From Exiguobacterium acetylicum (GTDB taxonomy: Bacteria > Bacillota > Bacilli > Exiguobacteriales > Exiguobacteriaceae): a DNA stretch of 64,000 nt. Each line of letters begins with the position of its first letter. Positions within the stretch are counted from its first letter, which is position 1. Where the stretch lies: positions 2,506,001 to 2,570,000 of the forward strand of contig NZ_CP082333.1 of NCBI RefSeq assembly GCF_019890935.1. Direction: 5' to 3'. Made by a program: the position numbers and the translations under genes. The notes beneath the pieces are model-generated. The model worked only from the letters and a program-made list of their open reading frames with translations. It was not told where the DNA came from and did no database searches. Shown in pieces: positions 7,049 to 16,929 of this stretch.

Positions 7049-9403
7049 TTATTTGCGCTTCCGTTTCTTATTCGAGACCGCCTTATGGAACGGCGGTTTA
7101 TCTTTCTTATTCTTTAACGAGAATCCTTTTCCCTTGCTTTGGTCGCTCTTACCCGACCGTTTCTTGCCACGACGATCGTCCTTCTTCTTGTCGTCGCGTT
7201 TTTGTCCCGGACGTCCACCGCTTGAGCGGATCGTCTTCGACTCGAACCGTTTCTTCGGTTGCCGTTCTGGCATTCCGACGACGCTGAAGTCAATCGTCCG
7301 TTCATCGATGTTGACGTTCGTGACCTTGATCTCGACGACATCACCGATCCGGAACTGTTGCTTCGTCCGCTCACCGATCAGCTGATAGTTCGCTTCATCG
7401 TAGCGATAGAAGTCATCCGTCATCGCTTGGATGTGAACGAGTCCCTCGATCGTGTTCGGCAATTCGACGAACATCCCGAAGTTCGTGACTCCACTGACGA
7501 CCCCTTCAAACGTCTCACCGATGTGTTGCTCCATATACTCGGCTTTCTTCAAGGCGTTCGTTTCCCGCTCGGCATCAACGGCACGACGCTCGCGTTTTGA
7601 CGAGTGATCGGCGATTTCCGGTAAGATTTCCGAGTAACGGTCTTGCGTCTTTTGTGACTTATCGTTGTAGATGACATATTCACGGAGCAGACGGTGGACC
7701 ATCAAGTCCGGATACCGACGGATTGGTGACGTGAAGTGCGTGTAGTAGTCCGTCGACAGACCGAAGTGACCAATCGGTTCGATGTCGTATTTCGCTTGTT
7801 GAAGCGAACGGAGCATGACCGTACTGACGACGGCTTCTTCCGGCTCACCTTCAACAGCGTTGAGGATCGATTGCAACGTTTTCGGTGCGACTGACTCACC
7901 CTTACGTTCGACGTTGATGCCGAAGTTACCGATGAACTTGAAGAACGTATCGAGACGTTCTGCTTTTGGCTCATCGTGGATCCGGTACATGAACGGCAGT
8001 TTTTGACGCTGGATGTGCTCGGCGACCGTTTCGTTCGCCGCAAGCATGAACTCTTCGATCAGCTTTTCAGCGACCGACCGTTCCCGGAGAATGATCTCAC
8101 TCGTCTTGCCTTCTTCGTTGACGAGGACCTTCGCTTCTGGGAAGTCGAAGTTGATCGCCCCACGACGTGAGCGACGTTCGCGAAGGATTGCTGCGAGTTC
8201 CGCCATCTTGTCGAAGTACTCGACGAGATCTTGGTACTTCGCGATCACTTCTTCGTCTTCGCGTTCGATGATTTTCCGGACATCCGTGTACGTCATCCGT
8301 TCCGTCGTCTTGATGACACTTTGGAAGATTTCATGGTTGACGACAGCACCGTTCGCATCGATTTCCATGATACAGCTGAGCGTCAGACGATCGACGTGCG
8401 GGTTGAGCGAGCAGATCCCGTTCGATAGACGGTGCGGAATCATCGGGATGACACGGTCGACGAGATAGACACTCGTTCCGCGCTCACGCGCTTCTTCGTC
8501 GAGTGCTGAATCTTCTTTGACGTAATGCGAGACGTCGGCGATGTGGACACCAAGCTCGAAGTTGCCGTTCGCTAATTTTTTAACGTGAACCGCATCATCG
8601 AGGTCTTTTGCGTCTGCCCCGTCAATCGTCACCGTCAATTCATTCCGTAGATCGACGCGTCCGACTAGATCTTTCTCATCGATTTGATCCGGTACAGCAT
8701 TCGCCTCAGCGATCGCTTCCGGTGAGAAGTCGACATTGATGCCGTGCTTATGGACGATCGACAAGATATCGACGCCTGGGTCATTCTTGTGACCGATGAT
8801 TTTCAAGACTTTCGCCGTTCCGGCGTAACGACCATCCGGATACTTCGTGATCCGAGCTAGGACTTTGTGGCCATCAACGGCACCAAGTGTATCGTCGTTT
8901 GCGACGACCGGTAAGAACGTCAGCTTCGTATCATCCGGTTCGATGTAAGCGATCGACTCGATCCGTCCTTTTGGACTGACGAACGTTCCGACGAAATCAG
9001 CTGGTCCACGTGAGAGAATCTTGAGCAGTTTCCCTTCACGACGGTCGCCGCCGTTTGACTCGGCAAACACTTTGACGAGGACACGGTCGCCGTTATAGAC
9101 GTTCTTCAGCTCCGGTGCCGGTAAGAAGATGTCGCCTTCTGAACCGTCTTCCGGTGAGACGAAACCGAACCCGCGTTGGTGGACGGAAATCTTCCCTGCG
9201 ACTTGACCGATTTGCGCAAGCGTTCCGTACTTGTTCGAGCGTGTCCGGGCGATCAATGCTTCGTCTTCCATCGCGTTTAGCGTCCGAATCAATTCCTTGA
9301 ATGCTTCCGTATCCGCTAGTTCTAGTTTTTTCGTTAATTGATCAATCGACAACGGACGTTCTTCCGTCGTGATGACCGTTAGTATTCGTTCACGTAATTC
9401 CAA
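7049..9403 (-). CDS. rnr: Ribonuclease R
   Basis: 3'-5' exoribonuclease that degrades structured RNA and takes part in tmRNA-mediated decay of non-stop messages. Seen: 784 residues. An N-terminal winged helix is followed by cold-shock domains (GRGFGFVSPEDGSEGDIF), the RNB domain with its Asp cluster (TIDGADAKDLDDAV, near 270), an S1 domain (VVSGVTNFGMFVELP) and a Lys/Arg-rich tail. The start codon is TTG (9401-9403), fixed by GGAGG upstream. That ribosome site lies over the stop codon of est, so the two are coupled. Confidence 0.96.
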   Translation of the reverse strand: MELRERILTVITTEERPLSIDQLTKKLELADTEAFKELIRTLNAMEDEALIARTRSNKYGTLAQIGQVAGKISVHQRGFGFVSPEDGSEGDIFLPAPELKNVYNGDRVLVKVFAESNGGDRREGKLLKILSRGPADFVGTFVSPKGRIESIAYIEPDDTKLTFLPVVANDDTLGAVDGHKVLARITKYPDGRYAGTAKVLKIIGHKNDPGVDILSIVHKHGINVDFSPEAIAEANAVPDQIDEKDLVGRVDLRNELTVTIDGADAKDLDDAVHVKKLANGNFELGVHIADVSHYVKEDSALDEEARERGTSVYLVDRVIPMIPHRLSNGICSLNPHVDRLTLSCIMEIDANGAVVNHEIFQSVIKTTERMTYTDVRKIIEREDEEVIAKYQDLVEYFDKMAELAAILRERRSRRGAINFDFPEAKVLVNEEGKTSEIILRERSVAEKLIEEFMLAANETVAEHIQRQKLPFMYRIHDEPKAERLDTFFKFIGNFGINVERKGESVAPKTLQSILNAVEGEPEEAVVSTVMLRSLQQAKYDIEPIGHFGLSTDYYTHFTSPIRRYPDLMVHRLLREYVIYNDKSQKTQDRYSEILPEIADHSSKRERRAVDAERETNALKKAEYMEQHIGETFEGVVSGVTNFGMFVELPNTIEGLVHIQAMTDDFYRYDEANYQLIGERTKQQFRIGDVVEIKVTNVNIDERTIDFSVVGMPERQPKKRFESKTIRSSGGRPGQKRDDKKKDDRRGKKRSGKSDQSKGKGFSLKNKKDKPPFHKAVSNKKRKRK

Positions 9404-9417
9404 CGTGACACCTCCAG

Positions 9418-10158
9418 TTACTTGCTCCAGTTCAATGACTCCAGGAAGTCCAAGATGTCAGAGTGGAGCTGGTCTTTTTCTTTGTCGAGCGTAATGACGT
9501 GACCTGAGTTCTCATACCAGATCAGCTCTTTTTGGAAGGCACTGACTCCATCATGGATGATGTTCGCGGAGTCGGTGTTAATCATGTGATCATTGCGCGC
9601 TTGGACGACGAGCGTCGGTGCGTAGACGTCCTCAAGCGAATCGCGTGTCTCGCGCAACAGTTCCTGCAAGTCCTTCAAGGTCGGCATCGGTTCGAAGGAC
9701 GCCATCTCGTGGTCGATCTCTTCTTGTGATTTGCCTTCTCGCTTCTTGAATTCTCGTGCGTACTCGGTGACTCCTGCATACATGACTTCTTCACTTTTGA
9801 TGTAGGCGGGTGCACACATCGGGATGACCGCTTTGACCGGACGGTTCATCGATAACTTCAGTGACATGACGCCACCGAGCGACAATCCGCAAACGGCGAT
9901 TTCGTCATAACCTTTGTCGACGAGTTCCTGATATCCGGCAAGGACATCCTGCCACCAGTCGGCTGGCCCGGTCTTCGTCAGCTCTTCGGGTGGGGCAGCG
10001 TGCCCTTTATATTGTGGTGCGAGGGACGTATAGCCCTGCTTTTGCAAGTAGCGACCGAGGATGCGGACATCCGCGCTCGATCCCGTGAATCCGTGTAATA
10101 GTAAAACGGCACGTGGGCCGGCTTCGAAAAAGAATGGTTTTGGTAAAGTGATTTTCAT
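9418..10158 (-). CDS. est: Carboxylesterase, Est30 type
   Basis: Alpha/beta hydrolase that cleaves short-chain carboxylic esters. Seen: 246 residues. HGFTG at 22-26 supplies the oxyanion region, GLSLGG has the nucleophile S93, and RNDHMI and SGHVI give the Asp and His. The neighbourhood secG-est-rnr is conserved in Bacillales and matches Geobacillus Est30. GAGGGGG precedes the ATG. A terminator-like hairpin separates it from secG. Confidence 0.9.
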   Translation of the reverse strand: MKITLPKPFFFEAGPRAVLLLHGFTGSSADVRILGRYLQKQGYTSLAPQYKGHAAPPEELTKTGPADWWQDVLAGYQELVDKGYDEIAVCGLSLGGVMSLKLSMNRPVKAVIPMCAPAYIKSEEVMYAGVTEYAREFKKREGKSQEEIDHEMASFEPMPTLKDLQELLRETRDSLEDVYAPTLVVQARNDHMINTDSANIIHDGVSAFQKELIWYENSGHVITLDKEKDQLHSDILDFLESLNWSK

Positions 10159-10218
10159 AAAATGATTCCCCCTCTAACTCTATACCCCATATCCGGAAAA
10201 AATGAATATCGAGAAATA

Positions 10219-10251
10219 CAAAAAACGACAGCGCGATCATACGGCTGTCGT
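10219..10251 (-). terminator. Terminator-like hairpin after secG
   Basis: ACGACAGC (10225-10232) pairs with GCTGTCGT (10244-10251), with a following T run on the minus strand. It may be leaky, as est lies 60 bases downstream with no clear promoter. Confidence 0.75.
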
Positions 10252-10259
10252 TTCAATGC

Positions 10260-10493
10260 TCACTTATAAAAAGCGACGAGTAACGCCAAGATGAAGAGTA
10301 ATGCCCCTAAGATAGACGCCACACGATTTAGGACCGCATCCAAGCCACGAGCTTTTTGGCGACCAAATAATTGTTCTGCTCCACCCGTCAATGCTCCGAG
10401 TCCGGTCGTACGACCCGACATCAATAGAACGACGATGATGAGAAGAACGGAAACGACGATGAGGCCGACAAGAGCCACGTTATGAATGATCAT
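10260..10493 (-). CDS. secG: Preprotein translocase subunit SecG
   Basis: Auxiliary membrane subunit of the SecYEG channel that eases SecA cycling. Seen: 77 residues with two transmembrane segments (about 4-25 and 55-75) around the loop MSGRTTGLGALTGGAEQLFG, a SecG hallmark. The start at 10493 follows GAAGGAGG; the frame is open 21 codons further upstream but has no ribosome site there. Confidence 0.93.
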   Translation of the reverse strand: MIIHNVALVGLIVVSVLLIIVVLLMSGRTTGLGALTGGAEQLFGRQKARGLDAVLNRVASILGALLFILALLVAFYK

Positions 10494-10597
10494 CGATGAT
10501 CCTCCTTCAGTAATATACGCTTCTTTCATTATAGAGAAAAACAAGTACGGGAACAAGGAATAGATTTAGGAACTTTTTCCTGCCTGCTCCACCTGAT

Positions 10598-10632
10598 GAA
10601 AAAGAGACACCTGAATCGTCGACTCAGGTGCC
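10598..10632 (-). terminator. Terminator of the ribose operon
   Basis: CACCTGA (10608-10614) and TCAGGTG (10624-10630) form the core stem, followed by a minus-strand T-rich tract. Confidence 0.85.
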
Positions 10633-10640
10633 TTATTTCC

Positions 10641-11558
10641 TTATTGTTTGATCAATTCGAGATCGACTGGGATGTTCTTCTCGACTGTTTCACCTTTTAA
10701 GTGCTTGATTGCTGTCTCGACACCCATTTTCCCGATCTCAGTCGGTTTTTGAGCGATCGTTCCTGCCATTTTTCCGTCTTTGACGGCTTTGACGGCATCA
10801 TCCGTCGCATCGAAGCCGATGACTTTAACATCATTGAGACCCGCTGCTTTTAATGCTTCAACCGCACCGAGTGCCATTTCATCATTGTGCGCGAAGACGG
10901 CTTTGATGTCTTTGTTGTTTTGAAGGATGTTCTCCATGACCGACAAGCCTTTTGCTCGGTCGAAGTTTGCTGCTTGTTTTGCGACGACGTCAAGTTTACC
11001 GTCGACTGCTTCATGGAACCCTTTCCCACGGTCACGAGTTGCGGATGCTCCTGGAATCCCTTCGAGCTCCACGACTTTAGCTTTATCGCCGACGAGTTCG
11101 ATCATGTATTCACCTGCTTGTTTCCCACCCGCGACGTTATCCGACGCGATGTGTGCGACGACGTCGCCTGCTTCTGCATTGCGGTCAACTGTGATGACGG
11201 GAATGTTCGCATCGTTTGCTGTTTGGACGGCTGCACCGACTGCTGCTGAATCCGTTGGGTTGATCAAGATGAGATCGACTTTCTTTTGAACCATGTCTTC
11301 GATGTCGCTTGCTTGTTTTGCCGCGTCATCTTGTGCATCCGCGACTTGAAGCGTTGCGCCTTGTGCTTTTGCTTCTTGTTCTGCCCCTTCTTTTAACGAG
11401 ACGAAGAATGGGTTGTTGAGGGTTGAAATCGAAAGACCAATCTTGAAGTCCTTCGTCTTCTTCTTCGTATCCCCGTTGCTGCTGCCCGGCTGTTCCGTCG
11501 AACAGGCGGCTGCGAAGACCATTAATGCCATCATGACGACTGCAAGTAATTTTTTCAT
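10641..11558 (-). CDS. rbsB: Ribose ABC transporter substrate-binding lipoprotein
   Basis: Captures D-ribose outside the membrane and delivers it to RbsAC. Seen: 305 residues with a signal peptide and lipobox VFAAAC (C19), then a periplasmic-binding-protein fold of the Peripla_BP_4 type (KIGLSISTLNNPFFVSLKEG, LINPTDSAAVGAAV, ASDNVAGGKQAGEY, FAHNDEMALGA). It is the last gene of rbsRKDACB and is followed by a terminator, allowing high expression. Confidence 0.95.
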   Translation of the reverse strand: MKKLLAVVMMALMVFAAACSTEQPGSSNGDTKKKTKDFKIGLSISTLNNPFFVSLKEGAEQEAKAQGATLQVADAQDDAAKQASDIEDMVQKKVDLILINPTDSAAVGAAVQTANDANIPVITVDRNAEAGDVVAHIASDNVAGGKQAGEYMIELVGDKAKVVELEGIPGASATRDRGKGFHEAVDGKLDVVAKQAANFDRAKGLSVMENILQNNKDIKAVFAHNDEMALGAVEALKAAGLNDVKVIGFDATDDAVKAVKDGKMAGTIAQKPTEIGKMGVETAIKHLKGETVEKNIPVDLELIKQ

Positions 11559-11585
11559 CTGTAGATCCTCCTTTTTGAGTGTGGG

Positions 11586-12554
11586 TTACGCTGCTTGTTT
11601 CCGGTCCGCGAGTACCGCGAACAAAATGACCAAACCTTTGACGACGAGTTGGAAGAACGAGGAGACACCAAGCAAGTTGAGACCGTTGTTCAGTGTTCCG
11701 ATGATCAAGGCACCGATCAAGGTACCGACAATCCAGCCACGACCACCTGACAGGCTCGTCCCACCAAGGACGACCGCTGCGATGGCGTCGAGTTCGTACG
11801 ATGTCCCCGCTGTCGGCTGCGCCGAGTTCAGACGGGACGTCAGGATGATGCCGGCGAGTGCTGCCATCAAACCTGAGAGGGAGTAGATCATGATTTTGAC
11901 TTTATTGACTTGAATCCCCATCAACTTCGCTGCTTCTTCGTTCCCACCGATCGCATACGTATAGCGACCGAACGTCGTCTTCTTCAAGATGAAGTAGAGA
12001 ACCGCGAAGGCGATCAACATCGTCAGAACCGGTACTGGGAAGATCCAGAAGTAACCGCGTCCGAACAATTCGAACCAGCCACCTTGGCTCAGACCAGTGA
12101 TTGGTTTCCCGTCCGTATAGACGAGCGTCAATCCGCGGAAGATCGTCATCGTCGCAAGTGTCGCGATGAACGGTGCGACCTTCCCGAGCGAGATGACCAT
12201 CCCGTTCAAGGCACCCATGACGGCTCCGACGATCAATCCAGCCAGAACAGCGATCAACGCTGACGTTCCGTCCGTCATCAGACCCGCGACGAAGGCGGAC
12301 GAGAGCGCGAGAATCGAGCCGACTGATAAATCAATCCCACCCGTCAGAATGACGAACGTCATCCCGAAGGCAATCAAGGCATTGATCGAGACTTGCCGTA
12401 AGATGTTAAATAAATTATTCAGTGTTAAAAAGTCCGGTTCCATGATCGAGACGACGAGGACGATCGCGAACAATCCTGCGAGTGGTCCAAGCTTTTGTCC
12501 GATCCCAAGACGTCTCGGTTTTGCTTCCGTTACCTTGCCTTGCATCAATTCCAT
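11586..12554 (-). CDS. rbsC: Ribose ABC transporter permease
   Basis: Membrane channel of the ribose importer. Seen: 322 residues with about eight to ten hydrophobic segments and family motifs GGIDLSVGSILALS, GAVMGALNGMVI and AAVVLGGTSLSGGRG. The start at 12554 is one base after the rbsA stop. Its AGGAGG lies inside the last rbsA codons, so the two are coupled. An in-frame ATG 7 codons upstream is rejected because it has no ribosome site. Confidence 0.95.
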   Translation of the reverse strand: MELMQGKVTEAKPRRLGIGQKLGPLAGLFAIVLVVSIMEPDFLTLNNLFNILRQVSINALIAFGMTFVILTGGIDLSVGSILALSSAFVAGLMTDGTSALIAVLAGLIVGAVMGALNGMVISLGKVAPFIATLATMTIFRGLTLVYTDGKPITGLSQGGWFELFGRGYFWIFPVPVLTMLIAFAVLYFILKKTTFGRYTYAIGGNEEAAKLMGIQVNKVKIMIYSLSGLMAALAGIILTSRLNSAQPTAGTSYELDAIAAVVLGGTSLSGGRGWIVGTLIGALIIGTLNNGLNLLGVSSFFQLVVKGLVILFAVLADRKQAA

Positions 12555-12555
12555 A

Positions 12556-14034
12556 TCATTGTCCTCCTGTCGCAAGTGTCATGATGCTTTCTTGCGTCGC
12601 TTCCTGTCGTGTCAACATGCCGCTCATCTTGCCTTCGCGCATGACGTAGACCCGGTCGCTCATCCCGAGAATCTCCGGGAGGTCCGAGCTGACCATGATG
12701 ATCGCGACACCCGCCGCAGCGAGTTCGTTCATGATGAGGTAAATCTCTTTCTTCGCCCCGACGTCGACACCACGTGTCGGTTCGTCAAGGATCAAGACTT
12801 TCGGTTGTGTCCCGAGCCACTTCGCGAGGACGACCTTCTGTTGGTTCCCACCGGACAGTGACTTCGCCGGCTGGTCCATCGAGCTGTGCCGGACCGAAAG
12901 CGACTTCAAGTATCCTTCTGCGAAATCACGTTCTGCCTGATCCTTGATGACACCGGATCTTGATAACGAACGAATCGTTGGCAACGAGATGTTCTCACGT
13001 AGTGAAAAGTCGAGGAACAAGCCTTCGCCTTTACGGTCCTCGGTCAAAAAGCCGATGCCCTGGCGAATTGCGTCGTAAGGTGTCTTAATCTTCAGCGACT
13101 GTCCGTTCAGTTCGATCGTCCCATCTTTCAGGCGATCGACCCCGAACAATCCGCGCATGACTTCCGTCCGCCCGGCACCCATCAAACCAGAGAAGCCGAT
13201 GATTTCGCCTGCCTTGACGGAGAACGAGACATCGTCGAATCGTTTCCCGCTCGCCTGTTTGACCTCAAGGACAGTCGCTCCGATTGACACGTCACGATCC
13301 GGATATCGTTCACCCATCTCACGACCGACCATCTCTCGGACGATCTGTTCGAACGATGTCTCGGGAATCGCGTGTGTCGAGACGGAGATACCGTCCCGTA
13401 AGACGGTGATCCGATCGCAAAGCTCGAAGATTTCCTCCATCCGGTGCGAGATATAGACGATCGAGACACCTTGGTTGCGCAGCGCCGTCGCGACGCTGAA
13501 TAAGGCGCGAATTTCCCGCTCCGTTAGTGCGGCTGTTGGTTCATCCATGATGATGACCTTCGCGTCCGTCATCAAAGCTTTTGCGATCTCAATCATCTGT
13601 TGCTGACCGACCGATAACGTCCGGGCAAGTTGATCGACATCCATGAAGACGTTCAATTCCGCGAGTTCACGTTCTGCCTGCCGCTTCATCTCGCCTTGCT
13701 TGAGAATCCCGAAGCGTGACTTCAACTCCCGTCCGAGGAACAAGTTCTCCGTCACCGTCAAATCCGGGAGGATGTTTAGTTCCTGATGGATGAAGGCAAT
13801 CCCCGCCTCTTCGGCAAGCTTCGGATTCTTATATTCGACGTCCTGTCCATCGACGCGGATTGTACCTGCGTCCGCTTTATGGACACCGGTCAAAATCTTC
13901 ATCAGCGTCGATTTCCCGGCACCGTTCTCTCCCATCAAGGCGTGGATCTCACCCGCAGCGAGTTCGAAGTCGACACCTTTGAGGACAGGGACGGGACCGA
14001 ATGCTTTTTTGATACCTGTCATCTCGATACGCAT
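12556..14034 (-). CDS. rbsA: Ribose ABC transporter ATPase with two nucleotide-binding domains
   Basis: Drives ribose import. Seen: 492 residues with tandem ABC domains. The first has Walker [10 protein letters not shown] (35-43), signature LSVGQQQ and Walker [11 protein letters not shown]. The second has a degenerate Walker A (GLMGAGRTE) but intact LSGGNQQ and [11 protein letters not shown]. The degenerate second site is normal in sugar ATPases of this class, where only one site is catalytic. AAGGGGG precedes the ATG. Confidence 0.95.
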   Translation of the reverse strand: MRIEMTGIKKAFGPVPVLKGVDFELAAGEIHALMGENGAGKSTLMKILTGVHKADAGTIRVDGQDVEYKNPKLAEEAGIAFIHQELNILPDLTVTENLFLGRELKSRFGILKQGEMKRQAERELAELNVFMDVDQLARTLSVGQQQMIEIAKALMTDAKVIIMDEPTAALTEREIRALFSVATALRNQGVSIVYISHRMEEIFELCDRITVLRDGISVSTHAIPETSFEQIVREMVGREMGERYPDRDVSIGATVLEVKQASGKRFDDVSFSVKAGEIIGFSGLMGAGRTEVMRGLFGVDRLKDGTIELNGQSLKIKTPYDAIRQGIGFLTEDRKGEGLFLDFSLRENISLPTIRSLSRSGVIKDQAERDFAEGYLKSLSVRHSSMDQPAKSLSGGNQQKVVLAKWLGTQPKVLILDEPTRGVDVGAKKEIYLIMNELAAAGVAIIMVSSDLPEILGMSDRVYVMREGKMSGMLTRQEATQESIMTLATGGQ

Positions 14035-14046
14035 CGCATGACCCCC

Positions 14047-14436
14047 TTAAAAGATTACGCCGGAATGGAAGATGACATTTGCGTACGGTGTCGCTTCTCC
14101 GGTCCGGATGATGACCTTCGCCTGCTGTGTCTGTTTCTTGAACTCTTCATGCGAGACGAACGTCGTTTCGATCTGCATGGCTTCCAGTGCCTCGAGCACG
14201 TCCGGATTCGCTTCTTTGATCTCTGTTGCCAGTGTCAGCTGTTCAATCGCCATGTCACTGGCGACAACACGGACGACATCGAGGAATGATGGTGTGCCGA
14301 GCTCCAGTGCTAAATCAATTCGGGCGACTCCGTCTGGAATCGGTAAGCCACAATCGGCGATGACGATCGTATCGGTATGACCAAGATCAGTCAGGACTTT
14401 GCTGATATGACTGTTTAAGATACCGTGCTTTTTCAT
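14047..14436 (-). CDS. rbsD: D-ribose pyranase
   Basis: Interconverts beta-pyranose and beta-furanose forms of ribose so RbsK can act. Seen: 129 residues with the family's N-terminal [20 protein letters not shown] (catalytic His at 20), ADCGLPIP and C-terminal [14 protein letters not shown]. It overlaps rbsK by 4 bases (ATGA), a translational-coupling arrangement. Confidence 0.95.
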   Translation of the reverse strand: MKKHGILNSHISKVLTDLGHTDTIVIADCGLPIPDGVARIDLALELGTPSFLDVVRVVASDMAIEQLTLATEIKEANPDVLEALEAMQIETTFVSHEEFKKQTQQAKVIIRTGEATPYANVIFHSGVIF

Positions 14437-15311
14437 GCGTCTCCCTCCATCTGTTCCCGTGTCGGCATGCCGCCTTGTGCGCCAAGCGCACGAATCGATA
14501 AGCCGGCTGCCCGGTTCGCAAAACGAATTGCCTCAACGAGCGGTTGTCCTTCCGTTAACGCGACAGCTAAGGCACCGTTGAACGTATCCCCTGCTCCTGT
14601 CGTATCGACGACCGTCGTCTCGATCGCTGGAATCGTCACGATCGACTTACCATCGTAGAAGCGTGCCCCGCGACTGCCTTCCGTTACGATTAATTTATTC
14701 GGATATTCCATCAACCAATGTTCGATTGGCTGGTCTTGTCCGAAGATCAAGCCGCATTCATGTTCGTTTGGCGTTAAGTACGTGACGTGTTCAATCAATT
14801 CTGGACTGAGTGACATCGCCGGTGCTGGATTCAAGACGACTGGAATACCGGCTGCATGTGCTTCGCGAGCAACGGTCTCAACCGTTTCGATCGGAATCTC
14901 GAGCTGGAGTAAGATAATTTCACTGTCTGCTAGAATCGGTGCGAGTGTATCATCCGCAAATTGGACATGTTGATTGGCAGACTGAACGACGACGATTGAG
15001 TTGTCGCCTTCAGCGAGCGTGATGTGTGCTGTGCCCGTCCGATCACCTTCAATCGTTTGCAAGTGTGTCGTCTGCACTCCTTGCGTCTTGAAGTTTTCGC
15101 GGATCGCTTCACCGTTCGCGTCACTACCGACGCAACCGATCATTTCGACGGTACTGCCGAGACGCGCGACTGCGACCGCTTGGTTCGCACCCTTTCCGCC
15201 CGGTACGGTATGAAAGGCATCCCCGATGACCGTTTCGCCTGCACCTGGACGGCGTTTACTTTCGACGACGAGATCCATCGAGATACTACCGATGACACTG
15301 ATTTGTTTCAT
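14433..15311 (-). CDS. rbsK: Ribokinase
   Basis: Phosphorylates ribose to ribose 5-phosphate. Seen: 292 residues of the PfkB family, with both signatures: [16 protein letters not shown] near 40 and the anion-hole/catalytic [13 protein letters not shown] near 240. It overlaps rbsR upstream and rbsD downstream by 4 bases each. Confidence 0.95.
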   Translation of the reverse strand: MKQISVIGSISMDLVVESKRRPGAGETVIGDAFHTVPGGKGANQAVAVARLGSTVEMIGCVGSDANGEAIRENFKTQGVQTTHLQTIEGDRTGTAHITLAEGDNSIVVVQSANQHVQFADDTLAPILADSEIILLQLEIPIETVETVAREAHAAGIPVVLNPAPAMSLSPELIEHVTYLTPNEHECGLIFGQDQPIEHWLMEYPNKLIVTEGSRGARFYDGKSIVTIPAIETTVVDTTGAGDTFNGALAVALTEGQPLVEAIRFANRAAGLSIRALGAQGGMPTREQMEGDA

Positions 15312-16288
15312 GCTTCCTCATCCTTCCGTTTCGTCGTTTCCCGTTCGATGATCTCAACCGTCAACTCATGATGGACGGCGGCAATCGGTGTGCCTTCAAT
15401 CCGCTGAATCAAGAGTTTCGCGGCTAGTTCTCCCATTTGATAGATCGGTTGCGCAATCGTTGTCAACGGTGGTGAAATCATTTGTCCGAGTTCAATGCCG
15501 TCATAGCCGATGACTTGTAGCTCGTCCGGAATTGTAATCCCGCGTTCCGCAGCTACCTGTACCGTTGCTGCGGCGATAACATCACTCGCAGCAAAGATCC
15601 CGTTGCAATGATAGTGATCAAACAGATAGTTCGCGGCATCAAGCGCCCCTTGAAAGTGGAACGGTGACTCGATGCTTGCAACGAGATGCGTTCCAGCAAT
15701 CTCTTCGAAGCCATCCCGTCGTTTCTTGATCGTCGGGAGTTTCGATGGACCACTGATGACGGCCAGTTCCGTCGCACCAGAAGCAAGTAAGAACGAAGCT
15801 GCCTTTTTCCCGCCTTCGTATCCGTTTGACGTCACCGTCGGAATCGCACCTTGTAATACACGGTCTAATGCTACGACCGGCACTTCGAGTTCTTCATAGT
15901 TCGGATTGTTTGAGTAGTTCGTTGTGATGATCAATCCGTCGACATGCATCGCCTCGAGTGACTTGATATATTCGCGTTCTTTCTGAAACTGTTCGTCTGT
16001 GTTACACAAAATGACCTGAAAACCATGTTGATGTGCCATATCTTCCACAGCCCGTGCGAGTTGTGGGAAGAACGGGTTCGTGATGTCTGGAACAATCAAT
16101 CCGATCAGTCCGGATCGTTTTTGGAACAACGATCGCGCGACCCGGTTTGGTCGATAATCCAATTGTTTGATTGCCTGAAGCACCGCCTTACGCGATTTCT
16201 CACTGACATAACCCTTTTCGTTCATGACGCGTGAGACCGTCGCGACGGAGACATGTGCCGCTTTCGCTACTTCCCGGATGGTCGACAT
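15308..16288 (-). CDS. rbsR: LacI family ribose operon repressor
   Basis: Represses the ribose operon in the absence of ribose or a derivative. Seen: 326 residues. The N-terminal LacI helix-turn-helix (TIREVAKAAHVSVATVSRVMN) is followed by a sugar-binding domain. The start at 16288 is set by AGAGGTGG and by the conserved MSTIREVA beginning; 23 upstream codons are excluded because they overlap the operator and cre site. As first gene of the operon it is autoregulated through the perfect palindrome in the promoter spacer. Confidence 0.93.
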   Translation of the reverse strand: MSTIREVAKAAHVSVATVSRVMNEKGYVSEKSRKAVLQAIKQLDYRPNRVARSLFQKRSGLIGLIVPDITNPFFPQLARAVEDMAHQHGFQVILCNTDEQFQKEREYIKSLEAMHVDGLIITTNYSNNPNYEELEVPVVALDRVLQGAIPTVTSNGYEGGKKAASFLLASGATELAVISGPSKLPTIKKRRDGFEEIAGTHLVASIESPFHFQGALDAANYLFDHYHCNGIFAASDVIAAATVQVAAERGITIPDELQVIGYDGIELGQMISPPLTTIAQPIYQMGELAAKLLIQRIEGTPIAAVHHELTVEIIERETTKRKDEEA

Positions 16289-16308
16289 GTTTCGCCACCT
16301 CTTTCTTT

Positions 16309-16322
16309 TGATAACGCTTACA
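16309..16322 (-). promoter_or_regulatory. cre site (CcpA binding) of the ribose operon
   Basis: TGTAAGCGTTATCA on the minus strand matches the published consensus TGWAANCGNTNWCA at every defined position. It overlaps the expected transcription start, a repressing position for CcpA/HPr-Ser-P. Confidence 0.85.
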
Positions 16323-16328
16323 AGAATC

Positions 16329-16357
16329 ATCATATTGTGTAACCGGTTACACATCAA
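16329..16357 (-). promoter_or_regulatory. Sigma-A promoter of rbsRKDACB
   Basis: TTGATG (16352-16357), a spacer of exactly 17 bases, and TATGAT (16329-16334). Confidence 0.8.
16337..16352. promoter_or_regulatory. RbsR operator
   Basis: GTGTAACCGGTTACAC is a perfect 16-base palindrome with the central CCGG/CG symmetry of LacI-family operators. It fills the spacer between -35 and -10 of the rbs promoter. Confidence 0.8.
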
Positions 16358-16409
16358 TCTTTTTTCTTTAAAATATATTTTATTTTTTTCGAGTCCTTGG
16401 ATTGGACCA

Positions 16410-16440
16410 TAAAAAAAGAAGCCTGACGCGGCGTCAGACT
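16410..16440 (-). terminator. Terminator of the small membrane protein gene
   Basis: Stem CTGACGC/GCGTCAG (16423-16437) with flanking AG/CT pairs, then a seven-base T run on the minus strand. Confidence 0.8.
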
Positions 16441-16488
16441 CAAGATAATAGCGTATTGTTATTCAATTGAAATCTTTGGATCATTTTC

Positions 16489-16728
16489 TTAGATAAAGAC
16501 GATTAGTGAAAGACCAATCAAAATATTAATGAATCCTAGCCCATCCGTCGCTTTCGTGTACAATGACGGTTTATCTTTTTTGACACTGTCATTCAGAAAC
16601 ATTAATGTCACGGCAATGACTGTCGTTACGCCGAGTGGTGCATTCAAAAAACTATCGGAATACGTAAATAAGTTATTCATAATGTAGACACTGTTCAAAA
16701 TGGACAAACCGAACAACACTTTATGCAT
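16489..16728 (-). CDS. Small membrane protein of unknown function
   Basis: I do not recognise it. Seen: 79 residues with three predicted transmembrane segments (about 3-20, 30-48 and 60-78) and a short charged loop KKDKPSLYTK. The start at 16728 follows AGGAGTG; an ATG 7 codons upstream has no ribosome site. It is monocistronic with its own terminator. Confidence 0.65.
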   Translation of the reverse strand: MHKVLFGLSILNSVYIMNNLFTYSDSFLNAPLGVTTVIAVTLMFLNDSVKKDKPSLYTKATDGLGFINILIGLSLIVFI

Positions 16729-16862
16729 GAAACTCACTCCTATAATCACCAGAATCTTACGAAACCAACTAAGATCTGATTTCGCTCTCCCTCTATTATA
16801 GAATATTCTTCCAGTTACTCTTCCTTACACTATTGAAAGAAAGTATCTGGAGGTACACGCAA

Positions 16863-16901
16863 ATACACCGTAAGACAGCGTCACGCCAGCTTACGGTGTA
16901 T
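16863..16901. repeat. Perfect 12-base inverted repeat
   Basis: ATACACCGTAAG (16863-16874) and CTTACGGTGTAT (16890-16901) pair fully around a 15-base loop. Neither side has a proper T run, so it is a weak terminator at best; it lies downstream of the 17085 gene. Confidence 0.6.
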
Positions 16902-16929
16902 TGATTGTCAGATTAGATAGCACTAGACG

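Noticed and set aside
12556-14034. Inactivated ABC ATPase because of a degenerate second Walker A
   Set aside because: This is normal for RbsA-type sugar ATPases.
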